Origin: Bacteroidales bacterium
GTDB lineage: Bacteria; Bacteroidota; Bacteroidia; Bacteroidales; WCHB1-69
Length of the DNA: 63,029 nucleotides
NCBI GenBank assembly: GCA_017527945.1
Contig: JAFXPL010000156.1
Location: 1-63,029 of the forward strand
Direction of reading: 5' to 3'
The stretch's first letter is position 1. The number at the start of each line of letters is the position of its first letter. Shown here one piece after another: positions 54,583-63,029 of this stretch. The translations under genes and the position numbers were made by a program. The notes under the pieces were generated by a model. The model saw nothing but the letters and a program-made list of their open reading frames with translations, made no database searches and was not told the DNA's origin.

Positions 54583-54608
54583 AAAGGCGGTCCGTTTGGG
54601 CCGCCTTT
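54583..54608 (+). terminator. Bidirectional terminator between protease and rubredoxin genes
   Basis: AAAGGCGGTCC pairs with GGGCCGCCTTT (one G-U) around GTTT, 21 nt past the protease stop. On the minus strand the stem is followed by TTTCATTTTTA, so it can also end the rubredoxin transcript. Confidence 0.8.
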
Positions 54609-54632
54609 ATTGTTAATAGAAACTTTGAAAAG

Positions 54633-54791
54633 TTACTTCTTGGAGAAACTGGATTTGTCCACGCCACAAATGGGGCATGTCCAGTTGGAAGGAAGATCTT
54701 CAAATGCGGTGCCGGGGGCGATGCCGTTGTCAGGGTCGCCAACCTCGGGGTCATAAACGTAGCCGCAAAGGTCGCATGTGTATTTTTCCAT
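54633..54791 (-). CDS. Rubredoxin
   Basis: One-iron electron carrier of 52 residues. Iron ligands are C6 and C9 in [17 protein letters not shown] and C39 and C42 in [11 protein letters not shown]. Length and motif spacing are those of the classic family. It probably passes electrons to the flavodiiron protein encoded 2.5 kb away, or to a rubrerythrin elsewhere. The ATG at 54791 gives the normal N-terminus; the longer frame is rejected. It lies downstream of gapA on the same strand (87 bp gap) and ends at the shared terminator. Confidence 0.96.
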   Translation of the reverse strand: MEKYTCDLCGYVYDPEVGDPDNGIAPGTAFEDLPSNWTCPICGVDKSSFSKK

Positions 54792-54878
54792 ATTCTGTAA
54801 TTTATTTTGGTGATATATTTGGCTGTTGGCTTTTGACAAAATGGTAAATAGCTAAATTCCAATAGCTAACAGCTATAA

Positions 54879-56063
<1,185 letters not shown>

Positions 56064-56093
56064 TTAATATCAATAAATTAAGTAAAAAGCATT

Positions 56094-56513
56094 ATGGCAA
56101 ATCATTACGAAACCGTTTTCATTATGACGCCCGTTTTGTCTGATGAACAGATGAAGGAAACGGTACAGAAATTCGAGAAGATTCTCACCGACCAGGGTGC
56201 AGAAATCGTCCACCAGGAGAACTGGGGTCTCCGTCGTCTGGAATACCCTATCCAAAAGAAGTCCTCCGGATTCTATCACCTGTTTGAGTTCAAGGCCGAC
56301 GGCAACGTGGTCGCAGAACTTGAATTGCAATTCCGCCGCGATGAGCGTATCATTCGCTTCCTGACGGTGACGATGGACAAATATGCCATCGCATTCGCCG
56401 AGAAGAGACGCAACAACCGTAAGGAAAAAGCTGCCGTCGCTCAGGAAGAGCAAGCTCAGCCCGTCGCTGAAGAAGTAGTTAACGAAGAACCTAAAACCGA
56501 AGTAGAAGCATAA
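56094..56513 (+). CDS. rpsF: 30S ribosomal protein S6
   Basis: Ribosomal protein S6, 139 residues, partner of S18 on the 30S platform. The core (about 1-100) has [20 protein letters not shown], the [20 protein letters not shown] strand-turn and [15 protein letters not shown] tail of about 35 residues, rich in Glu, Ala and Gln, follows; such acidic tails are usual for Bacteroidota S6. Operon order rpsF-rpsR-rplI with gaps of 5 and 14 bp and no ssb between. Confidence 0.98.
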   Translation: MANHYETVFIMTPVLSDEQMKETVQKFEKILTDQGAEIVHQENWGLRRLEYPIQKKSSGFYHLFEFKADGNVVAELELQFRRDERIIRFLTVTMDKYAIAFAEKRRNNRKEKAAVAQEEQAQPVAEEVVNEEPKTEVEA

Positions 56514-56518
56514 AGATT

Positions 56519-56791
56519 ATGGCACAACAAAACGATATCAAATACATTGCTCCTGTAGCAGTTGACATTAAGAAAAAGAAATATTGCCGTTTCAAAAAGA
56601 GCGGTATCAAATACATCGATTACAAAGATGCTGAATTTCTGAAGAAATTCGTGAACGAGCAAGGCAAAATCCTGCCTCGCCGACTCACGGGCACCTCTCT
56701 GAAATATCAGAAAAAAGTGGCTCAGGCAGTGAAACGCGCTCGCCATTTGGCTCTTCTGCCGTTCGTGACCGATAATTTAAAATCTAACTAA
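56519..56791 (+). CDS. rpsR: 30S ribosomal protein S18
   Basis: Ribosomal protein S18, 90 residues. Conserved core: [19 protein letters not shown], the [11 protein letters not shown] motif and [19 protein letters not shown]. It binds S6 and the central domain of 16S rRNA. It has only one cysteine, in KYCRF, so no zinc site is expected. Five bp after rpsF. Confidence 0.98.
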   Translation: MAQQNDIKYIAPVAVDIKKKKYCRFKKSGIKYIDYKDAEFLKKFVNEQGKILPRRLTGTSLKYQKKVAQAVKRARHLALLPFVTDNLKSN

Positions 56792-56805
56792 AAAATAACA
56801 TTGTC

Positions 56806-57264
56806 ATGGAAATTATATTGAAACAAGACGTAGCTAACCTGGGATATGCCGATGACCTCGTCAAGGTGAAAGACGGCTATGCCCGCAATTACCTCATTCC
56901 GCAAGGCCTTGCCGAACTCGCTACTCCGGCCAAGAAGAAAATGCTGGCGGAAACCATCAAACAACGCGCTTTCAAGGCGGAAAAAATTCGCAAAGAAGCT
57001 GAATTTCTGGCTGGCAAGATTGAAGGACTGGAAGTCACCATTCCCGCCAAAGCCTCCGAAAATGGCACCCTCTTCGGCTCTGTCAACAATGTTATGGTCG
57101 CTGATGCCCTCAAAGCTCAGCACGACATTGAAATCGACCGCCACAAAATCTCTATCAACGAGGATCGCATCAAGGAACTGGGCCAATATACCGCCCAAGT
57201 CAACCTTCATCGCGAATTCAAGGTGGAACTCAAGCTTAATGTTGTTCCCGAAACGGCAGAATAA
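56806..57264 (+). CDS. rplI: 50S ribosomal protein L9
   Basis: Ribosomal protein L9, 152 residues. The N-terminal rRNA-binding domain has MEIILKQDVANLGYADDLVKVKDGYARNYLIPQ (as the motifs GYADDLVKV and GYARNYLIP), then the long connecting helix (about 45-75) and the C-terminal domain (about 80-152), complete. Last gene of the ribosomal operon, followed 24 bp later by a strong hairpin terminator. Confidence 0.98.
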   Translation: MEIILKQDVANLGYADDLVKVKDGYARNYLIPQGLAELATPAKKKMLAETIKQRAFKAEKIRKEAEFLAGKIEGLEVTIPAKASENGTLFGSVNNVMVADALKAQHDIEIDRHKISINEDRIKELGQYTAQVNLHREFKVELKLNVVPETAE

Positions 57265-57288
57265 CATTGCAATTTTAGAAAAAAAGGG

Positions 57289-57323
57289 AAAGCGGCAAAA
57301 TTTTTGGTTTTGCCGCTTTTTTT
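57289..57323 (+). terminator. Strong terminator of the ribosomal operon
   Basis: AAAGCGGCAAAA pairs perfectly over 12 bp with TTTTGCCGCTTT around a 7-nt loop, followed by T tract. The -7 box of the next gene begins two bases later. Confidence 0.92.
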
Positions 57324-57324
57324 G

Positions 57325-57332
57325 TACTTTTG
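57325..57332 (+). promoter_or_regulatory. TAnnTTTG box of the GH3/beta-lactamase gene
   Basis: TACTTTTG followed by CCG, 22 nt before the ATG at 57355. Its -33 region lies in the terminator stem of the previous operon. Confidence 0.65.
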
Positions 57333-57354
57333 CCGTTGTCCAGTATTCTTGAAT

Positions 57355-60240
57355 ATGAAAAAGTTCATTCATTGTAACATCCTCATTTTCTCGATGTTGC
57401 TGTTGGTAATCTTCTCCGGAGTGCAACAGCCGGTGATGCATGGTTCTTTGGTGGACGAAATGACCCTCGAGGAGAAAATCGCCCAGCTGCTGATAATCCG
57501 GGTCAGCTCCACGGAGGACGAAAAGTATAACCGGGAGTTGTTGGAGACGATTGCCCGCATACAACCCGGAGGTGTCTGCTTCTTCAAGGGTTCGCCCCAA
57601 AAGGAGGCCTTGCTCACCAACCGGCTGCAGGCTGTCAGCAAGATTCCGATGTTTGTCTCCATCGACGGCGAGTGGGGACCTGCCATGCGCCTCGACAGCT
57701 GTGTGGCCTTCCCGCGCCAGATGACCCTCGGTGCCCTTTCCGAAGCCAACGACTCCTTGATTTATCGTATGGGAGTCGAGATTGCCGAACAGTGCAAGGC
57801 CGTCGGCATCAACCTTAATTTTGCCCCTTGCATCGATATTAACAACAATAGCCGCAACCCGGTGATTAACAGCCGCTCCTTCGGCGAAAACCGTGACAAA
57901 GTCTGCCGTAAGGCCGCCCTCTACATGCATGGAATGCAGGATGGCGGCATCGCAACCTCTATCAAGCACTTTCCCGGGCACGGCGACACCGAGACCGATT
58001 CACATTTGGGACTTCCTGTCATTCGCAAGAGCCGCATCGAACTCGATGAAATGGAGCTCTACCCTTATCGTCAGCTTATTAACGAAAATCCGGATATGGT
58101 GATGGTGGGGCATCTGAACATACCCTCCCTCGACCCTGCCGAGCAGTCTGTTTCTTCGTTGTCGTATCCTATTGTTTCCCAGTTGCTTAAGCGCGATATG
58201 GGCTATAACGGCTTGATTGTCACCGATGCTATGGAGATGAAAGGTGTGCGCAATCAGAACCGCTTCGAGGGCGATGTGGAAATCCGTGCCCTGCTGGCTG
58301 GTGTCGATATCCTGTTGCTGCCAGGCGGTGACATTGACTCCGTTATTATCGCAATCAAACGGGCGGTGGAAGAGGATGTTATTCCCGAGGAACTCATCAA
58401 CGAACGGTGCTTACGAGTGCTGCAGTTCAAGCATAACCGTGGCATTATGGGTTTCAAACCCGCCAATATCAGCGAAGTGGAAGCGAAAATGAACAGTGCG
58501 GAAGCAATGTGGGTCAATCGTCAGTTGGAGGAAAAGGCCCTCACGATGCTGAAAAACGATGCTGATTTGCTGCCGCTGAATGCCAAAACCGCCGAAAACA
58601 CGGCTTTTCTCTGCGTGGATCGCAAGGTCTACCAGGCGGAATACAAGCAGATAGTGGCGGAGTACAATCTTCCATATATATATATGGACAAGAAAATCTC
58701 TGCCAAAGAAGAGACGAACATTCTCGCTAAACTTGCGCCGTACAAGCAGGTTATTGTGGCCTTCGGGGGCTCCAACCAAATGGGCGGCTCAGGCTACGGC
58801 ATCGACATGTCGTCGGTGCGTCTGCTCAATCGTTTGGCCAAGGAAAAATCTGTCATCCTGCTGCATCTCGGCAACCCCTATGCGCTCAACTACTTTGACT
58901 CTCTTACCAACTATCGTGCCATTATCGATGCCTACCAGTTCACCCCTACTACGGTGGCGGCGGCTTTGAAAGCCTGCTTCGGGCAGACGGTCTGCGAAGG
59001 CACACTGCCGGTCAGCATCAATGGATATCCTGCCGGAAGCGGCATCCTGATGCAAAAGTCCGTGGAGAACCTCTCCGCCCTGCCGGATAACATCACTCGC
59101 AATTTAGACCAGATGCTGGAAGACGGCATTCGGAATAAAATCTATCCTGGGTGCGTGGTACTGGCCTTGCATCACGGGCAGCCCGTCTATCACAAGGCTT
59201 TCGGCTATCTCGATTATCTTCGTCAGGACAAAGTGACGTTGGAGACCATGTACGATGTCGCCTCTGTTACAAAAGTGGCAGCTACTACGTTGGCAGTCAT
59301 GAAGTTATATGATAATCACGAGATTCATTTGACAGACAGGATAGGGAAGTATCTGCCTTATTTGGCGGGCACGGACAAGGCGCACTTAACGTTAGAGGAG
59401 TTGCTGACGCATACATCCGGAATGCCGGCGTATATTCCGTTCTACAAGTCTATCATGGGGAACGAGCGTTACCTTCGCGCCTACAAAACCGGGAATTTTC
59501 ATGTCAAGGTGGCCGAAAACCTCTATTTGCGCAACGACTATCCCGACACCATTCGCTACAAAGTGGCGCATTGCAAGTTGAAAGAAAAGAAATACGAATA
59601 CAGTGACCTTAACTTTCTGTTACTGAAGGATATGGTGGAAACCATCACGATGCAGCCGATTGAGCAGTTCCTCTCGGAAAGCTTTTACCAACCCATGGGA
59701 TTGAATCGAACATCATTTATGCCATTGGAGAACGGGTTTTCCAAAAGAGAGATTGCCCCGACGGAAAAGGACGAATTGTTCCGCAAGCAGCTGGTTCACG
59801 GCTATGTGCACGACCAGACTTCCGCGCTGATGAACGGCAATGCCGGCAATGCCGGTCTCTTCACCACGGCGGGGGAACTGGGTGCCATCTTCCTGATGCT
59901 GCAGAACGGCGGTGTCTATGATGGGAAACGTTATCTGTCGGAAGCTACGGTAGCAGAGTTCACGAAGATGCACCATTTGCATCATTGTCAGGTGCGCGGT
60001 TACGGCTTCCACACTCCGAAAGCAACGGGTGAGTCGTCTATTGTGCCTGCGGCCGCCTCCCACCAAATCTTCGGTCATCAAGGCTTCACCGGCACTGTGG
60101 TCTGGTGCGACCCCAAGGAAGAGCTGGTTTTCGTGTTCCTTTCCAACCGCGTCTGTCCCGATGCCGAGCCTAATAAGTTGGCTAAGAGTGGAATACGATT
60201 GAAATCGCACGAACTTATATATCAAGGTATCAAACAATGA
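57355..60240 (+). CDS. Glycoside hydrolase family 3 / serine beta-lactamase-like fusion
   Basis: Two-domain exported enzyme of 961 residues. A signal peptide or anchor spans about 1-22. The GH3 domain (about 30-380) is NagZ-like: KHFPGHGDTETDSH carries the His/Asp acid-base pair typical of N-acetylglucosaminidases, and the nucleophile Asp is in IVTDAMEMKG. A linking alpha/beta domain follows (about 400-575). The C-terminal part (about 590-961) is PF00144-like: SVTK (S-x-x-K nucleophile), YSDLNF (Tyr motif) and GHQGFTGT. Such fusions are common in Bacteroidota and are thought to trim peptidoglycan sugars and peptides together. The upstream frame extension is rejected because of the promoter. 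Overlaps tsaB by 4 bp. Confidence 0.93.
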   Translation: MKKFIHCNILIFSMLLLVIFSGVQQPVMHGSLVDEMTLEEKIAQLLIIRVSSTEDEKYNRELLETIARIQPGGVCFFKGSPQKEALLTNRLQAVSKIPMFVSIDGEWGPAMRLDSCVAFPRQMTLGALSEANDSLIYRMGVEIAEQCKAVGINLNFAPCIDINNNSRNPVINSRSFGENRDKVCRKAALYMHGMQDGGIATSIKHFPGHGDTETDSHLGLPVIRKSRIELDEMELYPYRQLINENPDMVMVGHLNIPSLDPAEQSVSSLSYPIVSQLLKRDMGYNGLIVTDAMEMKGVRNQNRFEGDVEIRALLAGVDILLLPGGDIDSVIIAIKRAVEEDVIPEELINERCLRVLQFKHNRGIMGFKPANISEVEAKMNSAEAMWVNRQLEEKALTMLKNDADLLPLNAKTAENTAFLCVDRKVYQAEYKQIVAEYNLPYIYMDKKISAKEETNILAKLAPYKQVIVAFGGSNQMGGSGYGIDMSSVRLLNRLAKEKSVILLHLGNPYALNYFDSLTNYRAIIDAYQFTPTTVAAALKACFGQTVCEGTLPVSINGYPAGSGILMQKSVENLSALPDNITRNLDQMLEDGIRNKIYPGCVVLALHHGQPVYHKAFGYLDYLRQDKVTLETMYDVASVTKVAATTLAVMKLYDNHEIHLTDRIGKYLPYLAGTDKAHLTLEELLTHTSGMPAYIPFYKSIMGNERYLRAYKTGNFHVKVAENLYLRNDYPDTIRYKVAHCKLKEKKYEYSDLNFLLLKDMVETITMQPIEQFLSESFYQPMGLNRTSFMPLENGFSKREIAPTEKDELFRKQLVHGYVHDQTSALMNGNAGNAGLFTTAGELGAIFLMLQNGGVYDGKRYLSEATVAEFTKMHHLHHCQVRGYGFHTPKATGESSIVPAAASHQIFGHQGFTGTVVWCDPKEELVFVFLSNRVCPDAEPNKLAKSGIRLKSHELIYQGIKQ

Positions 60241-60941
60241 ATCCTATCATCCTACATATCGAAACGGCTACGGATGTATGTTCCGTGGCATTGACAAGAG
60301 GCAGTGAGGTCATCGGCTTGCAGGAAGAAGCAGGCGGTAACAATCATGCCAAGCACCTGTTGCCGTTCGTGGAAAAGGCTCTGCGGCAGGCTGGTTGCGC
60401 TGTCAAAGACCTGAACGGAGTGACAGTGAGCATCGGTCCCGGCTCCTATACGGGGCTGCGCATCGGGGTCTCCACAGCCAAGGGCATTGCCTATACGGCC
60501 GGTGTTCCCGTGATGGCTGTCAGCACATTGGAAAGCATCGCTCAGGGAGCCAAAACTTTATGGGCAGAATCCTCCTCGGAGCAGCCGCAAATTGTCCCGA
60601 TGATCGATGCCCGCCGCATGGAGGTTTTCACCACCCGCTACGACTTTGCGATGAACCCGTTGGAGGAGGTGTCCTCCAAAATCGTGGATGAGACCACTTT
60701 TGCGAAGTTGCTGTCCGAAAAACCAGTGGTATTTTGTGGCAACGGAATGCCTAAATGCCGTGAAATCCTCGCTCAAAGTTCCAACGCATACTTCATCGAC
60801 TGCCCCATTTCCGCGAAAAACATGCTTCCCGCCGCCCTCAGAAAGTGGCAAAATCAAGAGTTTTCGGATGTCGCTTACTTTGAACCGTTCTACCTGAAGG
60901 AATATGTGGCGGCAAAACCGGTGGTGAAAGGACTCAGGTAG
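60237..60941 (+). CDS. tsaB: tRNA threonylcarbamoyladenosine protein TsaB
   Basis: Scaffold partner of TsaD in making t6A37 of tRNAs, cytosolic, 234 residues. The ASKHA-type fold shows ILHIETATDVCSVAL, the NNHAKHLLPFVEKAL helix, SIGPGSYTGLRIGVSTAKG, the classic TsaB block, and MIDARRMEVFT. The C-terminal third is variable, as usual. Starts in the stop region of the fusion gene (ATGA overlap), so it is translationally coupled. Confidence 0.96.
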   Translation: MNPIILHIETATDVCSVALTRGSEVIGLQEEAGGNNHAKHLLPFVEKALRQAGCAVKDLNGVTVSIGPGSYTGLRIGVSTAKGIAYTAGVPVMAVSTLESIAQGAKTLWAESSSEQPQIVPMIDARRMEVFTTRYDFAMNPLEEVSSKIVDETTFAKLLSEKPVVFCGNGMPKCREILAQSSNAYFIDCPISAKNMLPAALRKWQNQEFSDVAYFEPFYLKEYVAAKPVVKGLR

Positions 60942-61020
60942 TGAACAATTAGAAGTAGTGAAAACGAAAACCCCAATAATAAAAAAAGATATTCATTCAA
61001 GACGCGCGAAGCGCAAATAA

Positions 61021-61077
61021 CCCCACACAAGCGCAGTGTGGGGTCCTCCACGGCAAAGCGCGGCGCAGTGTGGAGGA
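61021..61077. repeat. Two adjacent GC-rich hairpins after tsaB
   Basis: CCCCACAC (61021-61028) pairs with GTGTGGGG (61036-61043), loop AAGCGCA. Directly adjoining it, TCCTCCAC (61044-61051) pairs with GTGGAGGA (61070-61077), 18-nt loop. Smaller GCG-AA-CGC type hairpins flank both sides (around 61003-61015 and 61082-61090), all with AAGCG in the loop. The 194-bp spacer has no other feature. It may act as terminator, mRNA stabiliser or REP-like element. Confidence 0.6.
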
Positions 61078-61135
61078 CACACGCAAGCGTCACCACCTCT
61101 GAAAGACACAGCAGACAGATAAAAAAGAAACTGAC

Positions 61136-61987
61136 ATGGAAATCCACGAACCGATAAAACGAGACCGTAACCTGAACATCACGGTGGTCGCCGATGACTC
61201 CTTCCCTGGAAACGTTGCGGTGTCTCACGGGGTGATGTTGGCGGAGGTGTTCCAGGCTTCGCTGACCGTCATGGCCAATTTTGGCTTCGGTTTCGGCCTG
61301 CCCAGTTCCAGGCATATACCTGATGACAGTCCCTATTTGAGGCATATTCGCGACATCGTTTCGGAAATGGCCAATTGCCAAGTGATTACGGATTATGTAT
61401 TCCCGGAAACGTTGTTTAAGTATGCAGAGGAACATAATACGGCCATGTTCGTTATCGGTGTGCCTTGGAGCGATGAAAGTGGTTTCTTCACCGTTAAAAA
61501 AGCACTCAGGTTCATTCGTCAATCTCGGTTTCCTGTGATGAAAGTCAGTCTTGTGGCGGAGGACACCACGAATTACAAGCATGTGTTGCTGCCGATGGAT
61601 ATCGAGCGGCAGAACAAGGAGAAGGCACTTTGGGCAGGCTATTTCAGCCGTTTTTACGGCTCCGTGGTGCATATTCTCTATCCGAAGTATAAGGACGAGG
61701 GACTGGCGAAGTTAGTGAACGATAATGTCGCCTTTGTGGAGAAGCTGTATGAGAATCTGGAGGTCTCCTACGAGAAGCATGAGACCCAGCCGCAGAAATA
61801 CTTGGATGCATACGGATTGGAGTTTGCTCCGCAGGTGGAGGCCGGTGTGGAGGTAATCATGATGACCCGCTACTACACCCTCGCCGACGTGCTGATGGGC
61901 CCGCGCGAGCGAAAGCTCTTGGATGCGAGTGCTATGCCCATCCTCTGCATCAACCAGCGTGACGATTTGTATGTGCTTTGCACTTGA
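61136..61987 (+). CDS. Tandem UspA-like (universal stress protein-like) protein
   Basis: A 283-residue cytosolic protein that looks like two Usp/adenine-nucleotide alpha-hydrolase folds in tandem. The first half has LNITVVADDSFPGNVAVSHG, then the helix and AMFVIGVPWSDESGFF. The second has YKHVLLPMDIERQNKEKALW and ends in ASAMPILCINQRDDLYVL. The usual ATP-binding G-x2-G-x9-G-S/T motif is not intact in either half, so nucleotide binding is doubtful. It stands alone after a structured spacer and is followed by a bidirectional terminator shared with ilvE. Confidence 0.65.
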   Translation: MEIHEPIKRDRNLNITVVADDSFPGNVAVSHGVMLAEVFQASLTVMANFGFGFGLPSSRHIPDDSPYLRHIRDIVSEMANCQVITDYVFPETLFKYAEEHNTAMFVIGVPWSDESGFFTVKKALRFIRQSRFPVMKVSLVAEDTTNYKHVLLPMDIERQNKEKALWAGYFSRFYGSVVHILYPKYKDEGLAKLVNDNVAFVEKLYENLEVSYEKHETQPQKYLDAYGLEFAPQVEAGVEVIMMTRYYTLADVLMGPRERKLLDASAMPILCINQRDDLYVLCT

Positions 61988-62024
61988 TGGGATGTGAGAT
62001 TGAGATCTCGGAAGATTTAAAATC

Positions 62025-62054
62025 AAAAAAGGATGCCCGGAAGCATCCTTTTTT
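62025..62054. terminator. Bidirectional terminator
   Basis: AAAAAAGGATGC pairs with GCATCCTTTTTT around CCGGAA, giving a 12-bp stem with T tracts on both strands. It ends the UspA-like gene on the plus strand and ilvE on the minus strand. Confidence 0.93.
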
Positions 62055-62075
62055 GCTACTATGTTGGTAAAAATA

Positions 62076-63029
62076 TTAGCAGTCCACGATGGTGCACCAG
62101 CCGAACTTGTCTTCGATTTCGCCGTACTGGATGCCCATGAGCATTTCACGCATCTTGACGCACCAAGGACCGGGTTTGCCGTCTTTGGAGATGACATATT
62201 CCTTGCCGGTCTCTCTGTCCTGAATCTTGTGGATGGGAGAGATGACGGCGGCGGTACCGCAAGCACCGGCTTCCTCGAAGGTGTCGATTTCGTCGAGTCT
62301 GACGTGGCGTCTCTCGACCACGAGGCCGAGGTCTTCAGCGATGGTGCGGAGGCTCATGTTGGTGATGGAAGGCAGGATGGAACCGGAATCCGGGGTCACA
62401 TACTTGCCGTCTTTGATGCCGAAGAAGTTGGCGGGGCCGGCTTCGTCGATGAATGTTTTCGTCTTGGCATCGGCGAAGATGGAGGCGCTGAAGCCTTCCT
62501 TGTGGGCGCGTTCGCCGGCGCGGAGGGAAGCGGCGTAGTTACCGCCGACCTTCACGTGGCCGGTGCCCAGGGGAGCGGCGCGGTCGTAATCCTTGGCAAT
62601 CTGCATGTCGGTGGGCTTGAAGCCTTCCTTGAAGTAAGGGCCGACGGGCATCACGAAGACGATGAAGAGGTATTCGTCAGCGGGTTTCACGCCGATGGTG
62701 GCGCCGGTGCCGATGAGCAGCGGGCGGATGTAGAGGGAACCCTCGGTGCCGTAGGGCGGAATGTATTCGGCGTTAGCCTTGATGACCATCTCTAATGCAT
62801 CGAAGAACAGTTTTTCGGGGATGGGGGCCAGCATGATGGTGTCTGCAGAATTGTTGAGACGTTTCCAGTTCTCTTCCCAGCGGAACAAGCGCACTTTGCC
62901 GTCTTTGCCGCGGAAGGCCTTCATGCCTTCGAAAGCCTCCTGGCCATAGTGCAGGCAAGAAGCCGCCATGTGCATCGGAATGTACTCGTCAGAGCTCAAT
63001 TCCAGTTTTCCCCACTCGCCGTTTCTGAA
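62076..63029 (-). CDS. ilvE: Branched-chain amino acid aminotransferase, N-terminus cut by window edge
   Basis: PLP-dependent fold-type IV transaminase of Leu, Ile and Val, 317 residues visible. The frame is open to the window edge (FRNGEWGKLELSSDEYIPMH), so the start lies beyond 63029. Visible motifs are the substrate-side block HYGQEAFEGMKAFRGKDG, the PLP lysine in GTGHVKVGGNYAASLRAG, the cofactor-binding Glu region DEAGPANFFGI, and GACGTAAVISPI. The long form with this VKVGGNYA block is the type II BCAT also found in eukaryotes. Confidence 0.95.
   Translation of the reverse strand, partial: FRNGEWGKLELSSDEYIPMHMAASCLHYGQEAFEGMKAFRGKDGKVRLFRWEENWKRLNNSADTIMLAPIPEKLFFDALEMVIKANAEYIPPYGTEGSLYIRPLLIGTGATIGVKPADEYLFIVFVMPVGPYFKEGFKPTDMQIAKDYDRAAPLGTGHVKVGGNYAASLRAGERAHKEGFSASIFADAKTKTFIDEAGPANFFGIKDGKYVTPDSGSILPSITNMSLRTIAEDLGLVVERRHVRLDEIDTFEEAGACGTAAVISPIHKIQDRETGKEYVISKDGKPGPWCVKMREMLMGIQYGEIEDKFGWCTIVDC

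Overview
The window reads as one contig of a strictly or mostly anaerobic, Gram-negative member of the Bacteroidota, most likely order Bacteroidales. Several signs agree. Most transcription starts sit just behind a TAnnTTTG box, the -7 element of Bacteroidota. Two proteins end in the two known type IX secretion (T9SS) sorting domains. SecA is about 1100 residues long. FprA, rubredoxin and a fused NfnAB point to an anaerobe coping with oxygen. Housekeeping genes are fairly GC-rich. The toxin-antitoxin pair and two paralogous secreted proteins look clearly more AT-rich, as expected for acquired or fast-evolving DNA. I cannot name a genus.

Layout. 1-1.5 kb: end of an F-type ATP synthase operon (atpB, atpE). 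1.7-9.6 kb: secA, a glycosyltransferase, a polytopic membrane protein, ridA, a YitT-family protein and an IspD/TarI-type cytidylyltransferase. 9.65-24.1 kb: a three-gene leftward surface-protein operon ending in a 3423-residue modular T9SS cargo. 24.4-27.3 kb: a leftward trio of CsgG/LPP20-like envelope proteins, preceded by a candidate 320-nt structured RNA or leader. 28.0-28.9 kb: a RelE/ParE-type toxin behind an unrecognised antitoxin-like partner. 29-31.8 kb: gcvP. 32-37.7 kb: a lipoprotein, a deleted galK copy, two paralogous secreted proteins of unknown function and intact galK. 38-48.4 kb: LD-carboxypeptidase, mutY, an OmpA lipoprotein, yigZ, ribD, a DUF4340 protein, an OYE-like reductase, a beta-barrel, tatD and a MATE pump. 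48.5-55.9 kb: nfnAB fusion, fprA, a C10 (streptopain-like) T9SS protease, rubredoxin and gapA. 56-63 kb: rpsF-rpsR-rplI, a GH3/beta-lactamase fusion, tsaB, a UspA-like protein and the 3' part of ilvE.

How genes may work together. The fprA-nfnAB operon and the nearby rubredoxin form a plausible oxygen-detoxifying electron chain. The giant cargo and its two operon mates share one domain type (DUF1566/Lcl-like), but only the giant carries a T9SS signal. The mates therefore either stay in the periplasm or use an unknown anchor. The CsgG/LPP20 trio next door recalls the FlgO/FlgP/FlgT proteins that build outer-membrane rings in other bacteria; this link is inference only.

Non-coding structure is rich. 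Six intergenic spacers hold short tandem arrays of 7 or 8 bp units, several filling the gap from stop codon to the next gene exactly. One 40-bp terminator occurs twice, identical including its loop. Three or four REP-like palindromes are present. Four degenerate 33-bp units precede a small orphan reading frame. No CRISPR array, tRNA, rRNA, complete insertion sequence or replication origin was seen.
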